A stretch of 64,000 nucleotides of DNA from Apis mellifera. Its lineage: Eukaryota > Arthropoda > Insecta > Hymenoptera > Apidae. The position numbers and the translations under genes were made by a program. The stretch is taken from the NCBI RefSeq assembly GCF_003254395.2, contig NC_037652.1, positions 3,497,001-3,561,000 on the forward strand. Direction: 5' to 3'. Below the pieces are notes generated by a model. That model did no database searches and had not been told where the DNA came from. It worked only from the letters and a program-made list of their open reading frames with translations. Shown here one piece after another: positions 25,201-37,196 of this stretch. Position 1 is the stretch's first letter, and each line of letters opens with the position of its first letter.

Positions 25201-28200
25201 ATAATTGATTACACTCTGTCTGTTTTCTTTCATCTAATGTAAAATTAAATTCTTTATAACTTAAAAAACATGCTTCAATTAATATTTTGAGTATCAACTT
25301 TTTATTCTTTAAATTTTCTATTTAATTTGTACACCATTTACATATAAATTACACAAAATTAATTGTATTATAAATCACATTAAAGATATTATTCTCTGAA
25401 AATACTATCAGTAAGAAATGTTACTTATCTGTGAAGTAGAATAGCCATAAATTTAACAGCACAACTAATATCAAATAATTACATGATTCTAATACTATCA
25501 ATCATATTTATAACCTTAACATGCATTATAACATGCACAATTACTATCGTTATCAATTTCTTCATAAATATCAATATCAATACAATTATTAATAGTTTCA
25601 TTAATATTAATATCAATCTTAAAATTCGCATTATTATAATACTCAAATATTAATATCTCAATATTTCATCTGAACAATATTAAATATATCAAAATAACAA
25701 TTTCAAATATTGAATCAAATTATCAACTTACAATTCACTATCTTTTCATTATGAAGAAGAATTTATTTGCCAATCCGCACAATTATCAGCTGGTCAATAA
25801 TCGCTTAATCCTATCTCCAATGCAATCTTCTTATATTTTTTTTCAATTCATCTTGTCGATCAATCGTTAATTATAGATGGTCGTACGATAATTTCCTGGA
25901 GGCCGGAAGTAACTTGCGCCGGAATCGCGCCTGTTCCACGTTGAACGTAATAACACGTTAAATGTCGCGGAACTTGAAAAGGATTTCCCGATAGCGCGCG
26001 AAAGTCTCGAGGTTTCAAAGGAAACGAGTTTCGTTTAATTTCCGAGTACCTGAGGAAAACGAACGGTGGCTTTTGTTATCGACTTTACAGTGAATGAATT
26101 CTTTGAAAGCTTTATGTTTCTTGTGTGTTCGTTCTGCCCTTTGTGGTGATTTCTTTCCATCGAAATAGATTTTTATCTACTTTTGTTTGTTTTGTTTTCT
26201 TTTTTTTTTTCTTCTATATTATTTTATTTTTTACAGACTGGTTGCAGGAATTTCAAATTCAAATAATGAAAAGAATAGAGCAAAGATAACCTGAGGATTT
26301 TATTTAATCTTTTCTTTCTCTTTTGTTTCAAGAAAGATTCATTTCTCTTTTTAATGTTTTTTATTTTTTTTTAGCAGATTGTTTAGCGGAGATTTTATTT
26401 AAAAGATGTAAATATTGAAAAAGAATGGAAAGACAGAAAAGAATATCTATAATGCAAGTATTTTACAAAATTAATTTCTTTTCTTTTCTTTTAATCTTCT
26501 TTTGAAGATATATAATTATAAGAAGCATATTTTTATTTAAATGATACATTGATATCAATATTTAAAAAGGATTTTTTTTTTTTCAATTTTAATTGAAGCC
26601 TATATTTTTAAGAAGTATAAATTTTATAAATATACATATGTAGAAGAATTCTTGTCACGATAATTAACCTGATTTTCATCATTGTTTCATCAAGATTATG
26701 CCCGATCATACGTTTCAAGTACGTGTAGTGCAGAGGAAAATTAATTCTTAGAATGGAACTCTAGTGATGAAGATCAATAATTAAGTCCAAGGGAAATCTA
26801 GTCGGTCTAATGTGCAATTACTCATAGAAACATTTGCTTCCACGTTCCACACTGACAAATTATAGTCATCAAGAAAACATATCTCTGCAATTCTAATCTT
26901 ATATTTACGCAAATCTTTATTTTCAAAATGAAAGTAAGTATTATAACCTCAAATTCACAGTAGAAGTATATCAATATTTCCTATATAAGTAATTACAGAA
27001 CAGAAACAAAAATTATTTCTATCAGAGATTATGATCATTAAAATTTATCTTTCATATTGCAATGCATGCAATTATCAAGCACACCAAATAATTAGAAGAA
27101 AATCTCTTTACATTTTTTCCCTTAGACGTTATTTTTTATTCCCTACACAATTACGGTAGAAAGACGTAAAACGCACCGCGTTTCCTGCTACTTGTTAAGT
27201 CGCAGAAAAAGTTAATAGCGTCATGAAACGGAGGCATTGACACCATACATACATACTCGGAGGTTCGATATATCGTCCAGTGGAAGCGGACGATTCGATC
27301 GTCGCCAAAGACCAGACGATAGTAGTATCGAGTGAAAAGGTTGTGCTAGCAATCACGTCTCATTGCGATTAAACGTAATCTTCTAATAACGTGTCAACTG
27401 GCAGCCGCAACAGCATAATGCACCGAAAGGGGACTCCCGGGGAGAGCCAAGAGGAACCGAGACGCGAAGAGAACGGACAGACGGAAGAAGTGGAAGACCA
27501 GTGATGTGTAGAGAGACTTTGCACCGAAGTAGCTAGATCTTATCTTCCTTCTTTGGAATTATTGTTTTATTCTGTACTATATTTTACACAATGGAGATAT
27601 TATATTGGTACAGAGTGATTTAGTAACTTTTGGTGTTTGAGATGGTAATTGATATTTGCTATTAGTTGTAATAGTAAGGGAAAAATTTGATTCAATATTG
27701 TAAACCGCATAGAAGTTAAAATTGTTATCATATGATATTATTACATATTATTGATCTATTTTGATTATTAAACTTTACTTTGATATGAGCTGTTTGACCA
27801 ATATTCTACAAGTTGATTTGATAATTGTTGGAAAGTAAATGATTCATAATGGTTGATTCATTGATTTAATGATGGAAAGAATAGGGGAGTTAAAAGGGAC
27901 TATTAGCAAATTTGCAAGAATTAATTTACATATGTTGACAGTCATAGTATGCAAAATTATCTTATAAATCTATATAGTATGTATAATTTTTTTATTCTAA
28001 TTTGATTATCCTGAATTAGTATATTCATTATAAAACTTTAAACTCAAAACTTCTTTCTTAATTTCAAAAATAGTTAAATAATCAAGTTAAATTGTTATAT
28101 TGTTATAATCTCGTTAATTTACAAATTCCTTCTCTAACTTTAATCCAATTTTAATGATTAAACAATCAAATTTTAATGAAATAATTGAATAATTATTACT

Positions 28201-31200
28201 ACGTTATACAATTTTAATTTACAAAATTCTTTTAGTTTTATTATCATCTCAAGAATAATTAATTTTTAATTATAAATTCTATATTTATATTTCTATTTAT
28301 ATTTCATTATAAACAAAAAAATGCAATAATCAGAGCAATACGAGGGACTAGAATCATGGAGGACAGCACTGGCGAATGCAATACAAAGAAAGAATAGTCG
28401 GAGACGAAGGGGAACAGGGCGGAAAGTCTCGCGATATTCTTCGAGATGTTGCATCAGTCTGCATTTCTTATTTTTTTTCGCTAACGAATCCATCAAGGAC
28501 GAGGAGTCCGGTCTCAAATTGCAAGAATCAAATTGCGGAATCTTTTTCGCATTTATACACCTAATTTTCACCATTGCGATCAATGACCTTCCTTTCGTTC
28601 CTATTTCAAAACTTACTGCCTATCCACTGATTCAATCAAAGATTGAAAGTTAAAATATTCATTGACTTGCAGAAAAATTCATTGAAATATTATTTTTCTA
28701 GCCATTTTAATTAATAGATATTATTGGAGATTAATCTAGATTTAGATTTTTTTCAAAAGATTATTTAAATATTTAATTTAAGACAATCAGGAAAAGTTTG
28801 AAAAGGTATTAGAAAAATATTTCATTTATTCATTTATTTTTTTCATCTTAGAAATTTATAGAATTGAATTTGATAAAAAAATATTTAAAATTAGATATTT
28901 AAAAAATTTGAAAAGAAACATGTTTAATATTAATGAGAATTTATCAAGTTCAGTATAAGAAAGGAGGTTCGTACACGTTGAAAACGTAAGACCTGTAACT
29001 GATTGCATCAGAATTTTGACCCTCGAGGCCATGACACTGGAAATGCATTGACTATTATATAAAAGTAAATTATCCTATCCTTTCAGTCAAGAAGAATTAC
29101 TGCTATTAAACAATTTCTATCAATTATCATATTATCACATTATCATTTTAGATAATATGTAACTTTGTTCTTGAATAAATAAAATATTTTTACATACATA
29201 TTTTTAAATTCAAATTTAAATTAATTTAAATAGATTAAATTTTACAAAATAATAAAATTAGAAAAAATTATAAAAAATAATTTTTTTAAAAAATACATTA
29301 TACAAAAATATATAAAAATTTTGAATTTTTAAAAAAATAAAAATAAAGATAAGATAAGATAAATAAGAAAAAACAAGAATAATTAAATACAAAAAAAGCA
29401 ATTTATCTAACAAATTAAACATTTATTAATAACATTTTTATACATACAAAATAAACATTAATTAAACATTTTTTAAATTCTCAATTTTAACTCTAAAACA
29501 TTGAAAAGAAGTAAACAGATTAAAATAAAAAGATAAATATAGCATATCATTTTTAATGAAAAAGAATCTATATGACAAATGAGATATTTACATAATTTTA
29601 AGGATTATCATATTGTATCTGATCAGTCTAAAGTACTAGTTTTTTTTTTTATTTATCAAAAAGTAGATCTATAATATTCATGGCTGATTTCATCCCTGAC
29701 ACTGTCATGGTTGGTTAGACTGATGCCAATTAATCTGAATACATTACACTAATGTATGCATCAAGTAAAATTCTATTTCATAGTAATGTTATCGATTTAT
29801 CTGGAGTAATTTTCTAAATAAATAAACAATTCAATAACTGCATAATTATGAAGAATGATAATGATCAAACAGGTATAAAAAAAAAAGTTATTTATTAACC
29901 TTCAATATTATCGATACGTACTTTTCGAGGACGATACATATTGAAAATGAGAATTGTTATTATTATAGATATTTCATATTATAAAAATACATATATTAAA
30001 GGAATTAAAGCAAAAAATAAAGAGAAATATCAAAATCGATAAGGTAATGATTAAAAAATATTTATAATATTTTTAGAATAAATTAATTAAATAGTTTTAG
30101 GCAATAGTTTTAAATGTTTTAAAAAATAAAACTTTTGTTATACTTACACATATATAATATATTTATATATATTTTGTCAATCTTTAGAGAATCGATTTTA
30201 AAAATTAAAATAAATACGTAATATAATATATAAAAATATAGGTTAAGGCTTACGTACTAAATTAAGCAATGTAAATTTATATTAAATAAAATGAGTGCAA
30301 TAGTTTGTTTTGCTTCATTTAATTTAAATTATTTATAAATAAATAATTATCAATCTATATTTTCGTACACTACATTTGTTTATTTTATTCTAGCATTAAT
30401 TTTTGAAAGATGTACGTCACGAATATATTAACATATTATATATATATATTACAATATATAACTATTAGTAAAATTATATTTAACAAAATTATAATTAAAT
30501 TATTTAAATCTTACTTAAATTTATTCTATTCAATATAATATAAAATAATAGAAGTAATATTATATTTGAATATATATATATATATATATATTCATGTATA
30601 TTCAGAGCTATCGATAACAGTAGCAAACTAACCTAATAAAAATTCGATTGCAATAGCTCGATTGCAATCTCGATCTCCAATCGCTAAGAAACGGAACTTG
30701 TTATACGTGTTTTGTATAATCTCGTGTTCATTAATATTTGGTAACCTTTTAACAATTATAATAATTGTAAAAGTTTCTTTGATAAACAATTAATCACGTG
30801 TCATCATTTTATGCATTCACATCTCAAAAAGTCATAATATTAATATAGTTTAATTCGATTTATTAACAAACATAAAAAGCTGATCAAAGGTTATAAATTC
30901 GCAGCCATATTGGGGTAATTTTTTTTATGGAATAAAAAGATTTATTTTTATTTTTAAATAAGATTAAAAATAATTTCTAAAACTAAATTTTTACTATCTT
31001 TTTATTACATCATTAATATTATTAGTAGTATCTATAGATTTTATTAATTTTCTCTAAATATTTATTTTCCAGGTATTCTGGCGTTTATTAATTGCTGGGA
31101 CGTAAAATGGGCGACAAGAGTGCAAGACATCTTTACATATGCAAAATTACTCGCGCTTTTCATCATCATCTTCACTGGAGCTTATCAATTATTCACCGGT

Positions 31201-34200
31201 AAGTTTATCGTTATAAATTCAATTTTTATAATTTTTTATTTATCCATAATTTAAGACTAACTTTCGTAATTTGACACAATAAAAACGAAGGCAATTTTTC
31301 TTTGTTACCACACGTCATTATTACTCAATCCCTTGTTTCGGCTATATTTATGCGAAAGAAACAAACCGATGCCATTGCATCAGATCGACTTTCTCTCGCG
31401 CGTAAATTGAGTTTCTTTTGTGCTCGATCATTGGAATTTATATACGTTCGATTTTTGTCTCGTCATTCTTTCTAAACCTGGCAAGAAAATATGAAACCAA
31501 GAATTCCTTCCAGCTATTCGTTCGAAACTGGATCGATATTTCATGGATTTTTAACGTTGGAAATATTGTTGGAAAGAAAAAAAGTTGGAAAGGTTAGCAT
31601 TGTCGATCTCTTTTTCAGAGGAAGACTTGACTCGAATTTTTCACGATTTTTGTTTTCATGAAGATTAATTATAAATAATATTATAAAAATAAAAAAGAAT
31701 GCAATGATTGTTGATTTTTTATCTAGAATATTTTTTCTACAGATTAATAAAATTTTATTTTTAGAAAGAAATGAAAATTTATTTTTTCAGAAAAGATAAA
31801 TGATTATTAGAAAAATTTTTTTTGAGATAGATAAACCCAACTATTAGCGGAGGAGAGAATTATATTTTTAGAAAGAAATAAAAATTGTGATCGTAACTAA
31901 ATTTAAACGGTCGCTTGGTTTCTTTTAGAGAAGAATTCTTTTTACACAAAAATCAATGAAGAATCTTATTTTTAGAAAGAAATAAAAATTACTAGTAGAA
32001 GATTTTGTAAATGAAAAGACGTTCAAATCAGATTTATAGGAAAGAATATAATTTGAGAATTATAATTTAATTTTTTTATTCTTAAAATTAATGTAATATT
32101 TTTTTTTAAATAGTAATTTATTGCAAATAAATTAATTCAAAGTTTTTTTTTGTAAAAATATTAAATAAAATTATAACAATTATTCATCATTCAAAAAATT
32201 TGCAATATATTAATAAAAATTATATTGATTAAAAATAATTCCATAATTAACTAAAAATAAGTAATCTAAAAAATTGTATCTTCAGTTTTTAATCATTTTA
32301 ATTTAATAGCAAGAATTTGTCGAGAGTAAAAAGTTAAGTCAATGTCGAGGATCTGCATTGTTTTCTCGCCATTAAAGGCAATAACGTGTTGGCAATTTCT
32401 TAAGCAAGAACGAGGAAGTTCGCGTTAATGTTTCACCACCTACGCCAACCCTTAAGAGACTAGTGTATAAAACCGTGTTAGGTGTCTTTTCACTTGCCGG
32501 ACGAGACAATTTACCCAATCAAAAAGGTGGGTTAAAGACGCGGGCAATTCGAGGTGCGTACAAGGATTCGTTTTAAATTGACTTATTCATTGCGTTCGAA
32601 TGGACAGTACATATACATGTATTTACATATGATTGAGTATTATCGACGTGAGAAACTTTTTCTTTCGATAGGTTACAATATGATGAGTGATTCAAAGCAA
32701 GTGAATAGAAAAATTAATCGTGATAACTATTGATAAAATAAATTATAATATAAAGTGTAAAAATATTCACAAATAAAATTTGGTAATTTTGTCTAAATTT
32801 ACCAAAATAGCTTTACAATTTTTTTTTTATTTTTATTTAAAAATATATTTTAAATTCCTAAATTGTTTAATTGTCAAAAGCAATATGAAAAAATATTTTT
32901 TTTTTTTTTGTATTCAAATGGAATATGGATATATATTATAGAATAATATTCATCAATTGATGATTGAATGATGATTGATCAATTTTATTCGTATTTCATA
33001 GGGCATACAGAATATTTTACGTTCGACAACACGAAGACAGAAGTGACATCGATAGCACTTAGCTTTTATTCGGGATTGTTCGCTTATAACGGCTGGAACT
33101 ACTTGAATTTCATCATTGAGGAATTGAAGGATCCTGTAAAGTAAGTGGCTGATAAGTCATTTCGTTAAATGCTTAAAAAAAAAAGCAATCTCTGCTAAAA
33201 ACTAACAATGATTAAAAAATAATTTTGCAATTTATTTGAGGAAATATAATGATATATACATATATAGTATGATACTGGAAATAAATTACAAAATGATTGA
33301 CAAATTTAATTAAAATAGATAAATATATTTTTCAATTATTTTTAAATTATAAAATATAGAAAAATTGGAAAGAAAATTACATTTATTGATTTCTTATGCA
33401 GAATGATTTTTTTCTTTTTTAAGAAAAATCTTTTTCAAGATATAATATTTTATTTACAGTATATATTTCTATTATTCATATTACAAAGATTTTAATTTAT
33501 TAAACTAACTTCTTTATTTTTTTACAGAAATCAACACTAAACAATAGATTCATCCAAACAATTATTTCAGTATTTAAAAATCTCGATCACAGTTTCATGC
33601 AATAATTAATAGATGCTATTGCAACAATCTGGTGTTAATTAATTGAAACAGGGAGTCTTAATCGATTTGCACATGAGATTAAATTGAAAACTTTTATCCT
33701 ATGTTGCCCAAAATTAAATATTTTCGATTCTCATGATCAATTAATTGAAAATGATTTTTGGATTTTTTTATATTTTCTTGTTTTTTCTTTTCAGGAATTT
33801 ACCAAAGGCCATTGCAATCTCGTGTGTCCTTGTTACCACGGTCTATGTTTTTGCAAACATGGCATTTTATACGACACTGAGTCCGGTGGAAGTTCTTGGT
33901 AGTGAAGCCGTCGCTGTTGTAAGTTTATACAAAAAGTAGAATGAAAGTAAATTCCTACTTCATTATTATATACTATAATATATATATATATAAAAATTTA
34001 AACAATAATTTAGAGAAAAAAAATTATGATTATTTTATTTATATAATAAATTAATTTCAAATAATGTCAGAGAAGAAAAATTAATGTATTTTATAAATAA
34101 TATTGTATTACTTAAAAAAGTGAGAACAAAAAATTAAAAAATTATTAATAAAAAAACTAATTCTTTATTGCAATGAAATAAAAAGAAGGAAGAATTGTAA

Positions 34201-37196
34201 AATAAAATTTTATTTATTCATTTATCTTTTTCAGACCTTTGCGAATCGTTTATTCGGAATGTTTGCTTGGACGATACCAGTGTTTGTCGCTCTTTCCACG
34301 TTTGGTGCAGTAAATGGAATTCTTCTTACTTCCTCCAGACTTTTTTATGCTGGCGCTTGCGAGGGTCAAATGCCTGAAATATTGACAATGATTCAAATTT
34401 CGAGGCTCACACCTACTCCAGCTGTTCTTTGCATGGTATATCATTTTTTCTATTATTTTTTAAATTAGAGAAAAATTTCTGAGACAAATATGATAATCAT
34501 TATTTAATAAAAATATAATAATAAATTTTTGTTTATTCTTCTTTATATATTTGATTAAGAATTTTATTTTTGTATTCTTTTTTTACATTTTATTAAAACT
34601 ATTAGACACCAAAGATAATGATTTTTAAATTACATAGAAAAATATTTAAATTTTTTAATTAAAAATATTTTTTTTATCTTCTGAGAGAAATGAGATTTTT
34701 TAAAAATATTGACAATAATCTAGTAAGATTGAAGAAACTTATCAATAATCTTGTTTAATCTGTTGCAGACTTTGTTGTCAATGCTATATCTTTGTTCTTC
34801 AGACATTTTTGCCCTCATCAATTATGTTGGCTTTGCTACTTGGGTATGTAAGATTTATAAAAAATTAAGGAACAAATTTCATTTTATTTTATTCTATATA
34901 ATGTTATTTATTTTATATAATGATCCATTTCTTATAAAAATAAACTTCATATTTATTTTGGACAAAAAAATGAAAGAATATTATTATATCAAAAAGAAAT
35001 TATTAAGATCTCTTCAAGAAACTTCATCATGTCATTTTGACACAAAATATTTTTATTCTAATGATTATTGAAACAATAATACGAAGCCGTTCGCAACAAT
35101 TCTAATAAAATCGTAATTGTTTCTCATTATATTCCAAGAAATTGCATTGAACATAGGCCACATGTAGAACACTAATACCTGTCTCGCTACAAAGCGAAAA
35201 TTATTAACAACCGGACGAGTGACAATTTTCTAATTGGCTCATACTGCTCAGTATAATTGACAGTATTGTCCGACTTTATAGCGGGATATAAAATATGCTC
35301 ACCTTGTCGTATCGCCTGACTGTTGCTTTAAAATACTTATAAACACATTTATTTTGTTCATTCATTTGCTAAAACGTAATCCTTTTGTTATCATTCTCTG
35401 TTTTAATTCTTATGATTATAAAAATTGAAATGCAAACAAAAATTTAATGAAGCTAGAAAAGTAAGAAAAAATACAATAGGATAAAAGAATTGTAAAAAAT
35501 TGATGATATTAAAATATTTTGAATTTCATTTAAAAAAAATATTTAAAAAATGGACTTATATATTTCTTTTATTACAGTTAAGTATAGGTGTCTCTGTTTT
35601 GTGCCTACCATGGTTGAGATGGTCTCAGCCGAATTTGTCTAGACCTATCAAAGTGAATCTCTTCTTCCCCATAATCTACATCCTCGCAACCCTTTTTGTA
35701 ACAATTGTACCCATGTATGCCAGTCCTGTGGAAACAGGTATATTTCATCTGGATATATTTTTTTATAATTACTTTATTCGATGAATACATTTAATTTAAA
35801 ATAAATTTTATTTCTTTTAGGATATGGCTGCTTGATGATCTTATCATCCATACCTGTATATTTTATATTTATCGCGTGGAAAAATAAACCAAAATTCTTC
35901 CAGAAAGGAGTCGGTAAGTATAAGTTAAATAAATTTATAGGAGAAAAAATTCCATTACAAATAAGATACCTAATATCTTATTTTGTATTTTAAGATCATC
36001 AAAGATTTTTATATACACACAATTCTTTTTATATTAGCACTGATGATAGATCTTTTTATGCGTAGTCTATGGTTCTATTAACAAAGAAAAATATCCAATT
36101 GGTCATTTTGATAAATTGAATTAGTTTATGTAATTATAGTTGAGTTTTTATAGTTCTTCCTAAGTTACCTTTATGTTAAGTTATTGAAAAAAAAAAAAAT
36201 AGGATTTTTTGTTCCGTTTCTGTTTAATTGCAATCTATTCCCGCAGGCGCCGTTACCAAAACATTGCAGAAGATGATGGTAGTCGTCGGACCAAAGACTA
36301 AGGTTCAAAAAAGAAAAAATACACTTTGACATAATTTAATTCTCTTCATGTCACGCATGTTTAACATTTGTTAATTTTTAACATCGTTTCGCCTAAGCTT
36401 ATTGTTTCCTCAATTATCATGCATGTTTATTATTATTATTATTTTATTTTACAAGTATAATTTTTATGAGTAATGTACATATTATTAAATATCAGTCTTA
36501 TCATCTTACGTAGTTTTTTAGTGTATATTAGTTATATAATTTTCATATTCATAATTTTCATAATCAATATTTAATTGTTTAAAAAAAAGATACTTTATCA
36601 ATATTTTTTTCTTTTTTAATAATAAATCTTCATAATATTGGTTTTCTTCAAATGTTGAAATTCTCAGCAGAATTTTTTAAATCGTATTTCGTCTAAGTTT
36701 GCTCAACATTATTCTCTTTTATGTTTGCATGTGCACTCATATAATCAGTATCACGCACACTACTCGTACTCTTATACAGAGTATTGTTACTAATTATGAC
36801 TAATTATTGATTATGAAATTGGTCATATAACGAAGTCCGACTGCAGATTTTTTTTAATTTTTCGGTTGTAGTGTCGTCAATCAATTGATTTTGAAATCTA
36901 TTAAGTTACAAATTCAATTTTGAATTAATCTTAAATTATCCCTTATTTAAAACAATAACTTGAAATTCTTGAAAATAAAAATTATTGAATTTAAGAAAAG
37001 AAAATTAAAATTATTTCAATATTTGACGACACCACATGAAAATTAGGATTTTTTACTAACCATCTTTTTCTAGAACGCACAATTTAATATGAATTAAAAA
37101 ACTAAATATTTATAATTGTTGTTTTCAGTAAGCATCACAAAGTTCCTGCAGAAAATAATACTGGTCGTTGGCAAGTCGAAACCCGCTCAGGTTTAA
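19045..37196 (+). CDS. LAT-type SLC7 amino acid transporter (heteromeric transporter light chain), 10 coding exons with two alternative ends
   Basis: The coding exons are 19050-19292, 20604-20850, 31073-31198, 33002-33140, 33795-33918, 34235-34435, 34769-34843, 35578-35737, 35821-35913, then either 36247-36329 or 37129-37196. All join in frame and give 496 or 491 residues, normal for LAT/y+LAT proteins. The TM1 unwound-helix motif is GSGIF (residues 49-53). Cys148 in FPDCAPPDD occupies the position that forms the disulphide with the 4F2hc/CD98 heavy chain. About 12 hydrophobic segments follow, with RPIKVNL and WKNKPK near the end, as in LAT1/LAT2. The predicted role is sodium-independent exchange of neutral amino acids at the plasma membrane, in a complex with CD98hc. 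The closest fly relatives are probably JhI-21 and minidiscs, but I cannot rank them here, so no symbol is given. Confidence 0.93.
19293..20603 (+). other. Transporter intron (exon 1 to 2)
   Basis: A 1.3-kb AT-rich intron with GTGCGT donor and GACAG acceptor. No gene or structured element seen. Confidence 0.85.
20604..20850 (+). CDS. Transporter exon 2 (residues 82-163)
   Basis: Encodes VGAYCYAELG, then TM3 and TM4. Between them the extracellular loop KPVFPDCAPPDD holds Cys148, predicted to bond with the heavy chain. Good acceptor (CAG at 20601-20603) and donor (GTGAGT at 20851); ends in phase 1. Confidence 0.95.
24931..25173. repeat. 81-bp tandem repeat, three copies
   Basis: Units begin at 24931, 25012 and 25093 and share TTAATAGAATGTTTGAGG followed by TTAGAAATTTT. 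The first two boundaries repeat almost exactly, while the third decays at its end. Two older, diverged copies of the core (GAGGTTA with TTTAATA before it) appear near 24.73 and 24.84 kb. Because 81 is a multiple of three, the array creates spurious repeat-containing ORFs. Confidence 0.9.
27240..27510 (+). promoter_or_regulatory. CpG- and purine-rich intronic island
   Basis: This island stands out from the surrounding AT-rich intron. It contains a small hairpin (GACGAT-TCG-ATCGTC, 27289-27303), a perfect NF-kappaB-type site GGGGACTCCC at 27429-27438, and a 28-codon ORF from 27418 to 27504 (starting MHRKGTPGES). It could be an enhancer or an internal promoter. No homology recognised for the short ORF. 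Confidence 0.35.
31073..31198 (+). CDS. Transporter exon 3 (residues 164-205)
   Basis: Encodes CILAFINCWDVKWATRVQD, then TYAKLLALFIIIFTG, matching TM5 and the ATRVQD motif of LAT proteins. Acceptor CCAG at 31069-31072, donor GTAAGT at 31199; phase 1 at both ends. Confidence 0.95.
31199..33001 (+). other. Transporter intron (exon 3 to 4)
   Basis: A 1.8-kb intron. A less AT-rich patch lies at 32.33-32.62 kb; no coding or repeat feature is recognised. Confidence 0.8.
33002..33140 (+). CDS. Transporter exon 4 (residues 206-251)
   Basis: Encodes an extracellular stretch, then ALSFYSGLFAYNGWNYLNF and EELKDP, the highly conserved TM6 and following loop of SLC7 light chains. Acceptor ATAG, donor GTAAGT, ending in phase 2. 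Confidence 0.96.
33141..33794 (+). other. Transporter intron (exon 4 to 5)
   Basis: A 654-bp AT-rich intron with nothing notable. Confidence 0.85.
33795..33918 (+). CDS. Transporter exon 5 (residues 252-293)
   Basis: Encodes KNLPKAIAISCVLVTTVYVF (TM7) and FYTTLSPVEVLGSEAVAV, the SxEAVAV motif of LAT/y+LAT proteins. Acceptor TTCAG, donor GTAAGT. Confidence 0.96.
33919..34234 (+). other. Transporter intron (exon 5 to 6)
   Basis: A 316-bp AT-rich intron with a short TA run; nothing else seen. Confidence 0.85.
34235..34435 (+). CDS. Transporter exon 6 (residues 294-360)
   Basis: A 67-codon phase-0 exon encoding IPVFVALSTFGAVNGILLTS, SRLFYAGACEGQMPE and LTPTPAVL: TM8, the conserved SRLF..G..EG..P cytoplasmic loop and the start of TM9. 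Confidence 0.97.
34436..34768 (+). other. Transporter intron (exon 6 to 7)
   Basis: A 333-bp AT-rich intron with nothing notable. Confidence 0.85.
34769..34843 (+). CDS. Transporter exon 7 (residues 361-385)
   Basis: A short 25-codon exon encoding TLLSMLYLCSSDIFALINYV then GFATW, matching TM9 and the start of TM10 (MTLLYAFSKDIFSVINF in LAT1). Acceptor GCAG, donor GTATGT. Confidence 0.95.
34844..35577 (+). other. Transporter intron (exon 7 to 8)
   Basis: A 734-bp intron; a less AT-rich block lies at about 35.08-35.32 kb. The frame from exon 7 stays open into the intron (to about 35071), but the homology stops at the donor. Confidence 0.8.
35578..35737 (+). CDS. Transporter exon 8 (residues 386-438)
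   Basis: Encodes TM10 (LSIGVSVLCLPWLRW), SRPIKVNLFFPIIYIL (conserved RPIKVNL, TM11) and SPVETG. Acceptor TACAG, donor GTATAT; ends in phase 1. Confidence 0.96.
35821..35913 (+). CDS. Transporter exon 9 (residues 439-469)
   Basis: Encodes GYGCLMILSSIPVYFIFIAW, then KNKPKFF and QKGVG: TM12 and the start of the cytoplasmic C-terminus. It ends in phase 1 with donor GTAAGT, compatible with both downstream last exons. Confidence 0.95.
35914..36246 (+). other. Transporter intron (exon 9 to 10a)
   Basis: A 333-bp AT-rich intron with an A-run near 36187-36200. Acceptor CCGCAG at 36241-36246. Confidence 0.85.
36247..36329 (+). CDS. Transporter alternative last exon 10a
   Basis: Encodes GAVTKTLQKMMVVVGPKTK followed by VQKRKNTL and TGA at 36327-36329, giving a 496-residue protein. 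It shares the same frame and design as exon 10b 800 bases downstream. A possible poly(A) signal AATAAA lies at 36621-36626. An AAG/GTTCAA near 36302 could act as a weak donor, so a cassette use cannot be excluded. Confidence 0.85.
36330..37128 (+). other. 3' UTR of exon 10a / intron before exon 10b
   Basis: AT-rich. It serves as 3' UTR when exon 10a is used, with an AATAAA at 36621, and as intron when exon 10b is used. The acceptor TTTTCAG ends at 37128. Confidence 0.7.
37129..37196 (+). CDS. Transporter alternative last exon 10b
   Basis: Encodes VSITKFLQKIILVVGKSKPA then QV and TAA at 37194-37196, giving a 491-residue protein. It is clearly homologous to exon 10a (xITKxLQKxxxVVGxxKxxx). It is preceded by a good polypyrimidine tract and CAG, and AATAAA signals occur at 37626-37631 and 37649-37654. 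Confidence 0.85.

Larger units (their letters stand above)
20851..31072 (+). other. 10.2-kb transporter intron
   Basis: A large intron, mostly AT-rich. It contains the 81-bp tandem repeat near 24.93-25.17 kb, a CpG- and purine-rich island at 27.24-27.51 kb, smaller less AT-rich patches at 21.35-21.55, 23.04-23.38, 25.87-26.05 and 28.32-28.56 kb, and T-runs (for example 23590-23612). ORFs of up to 109 codons occur but none resembles a known protein. Confidence 0.8.
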
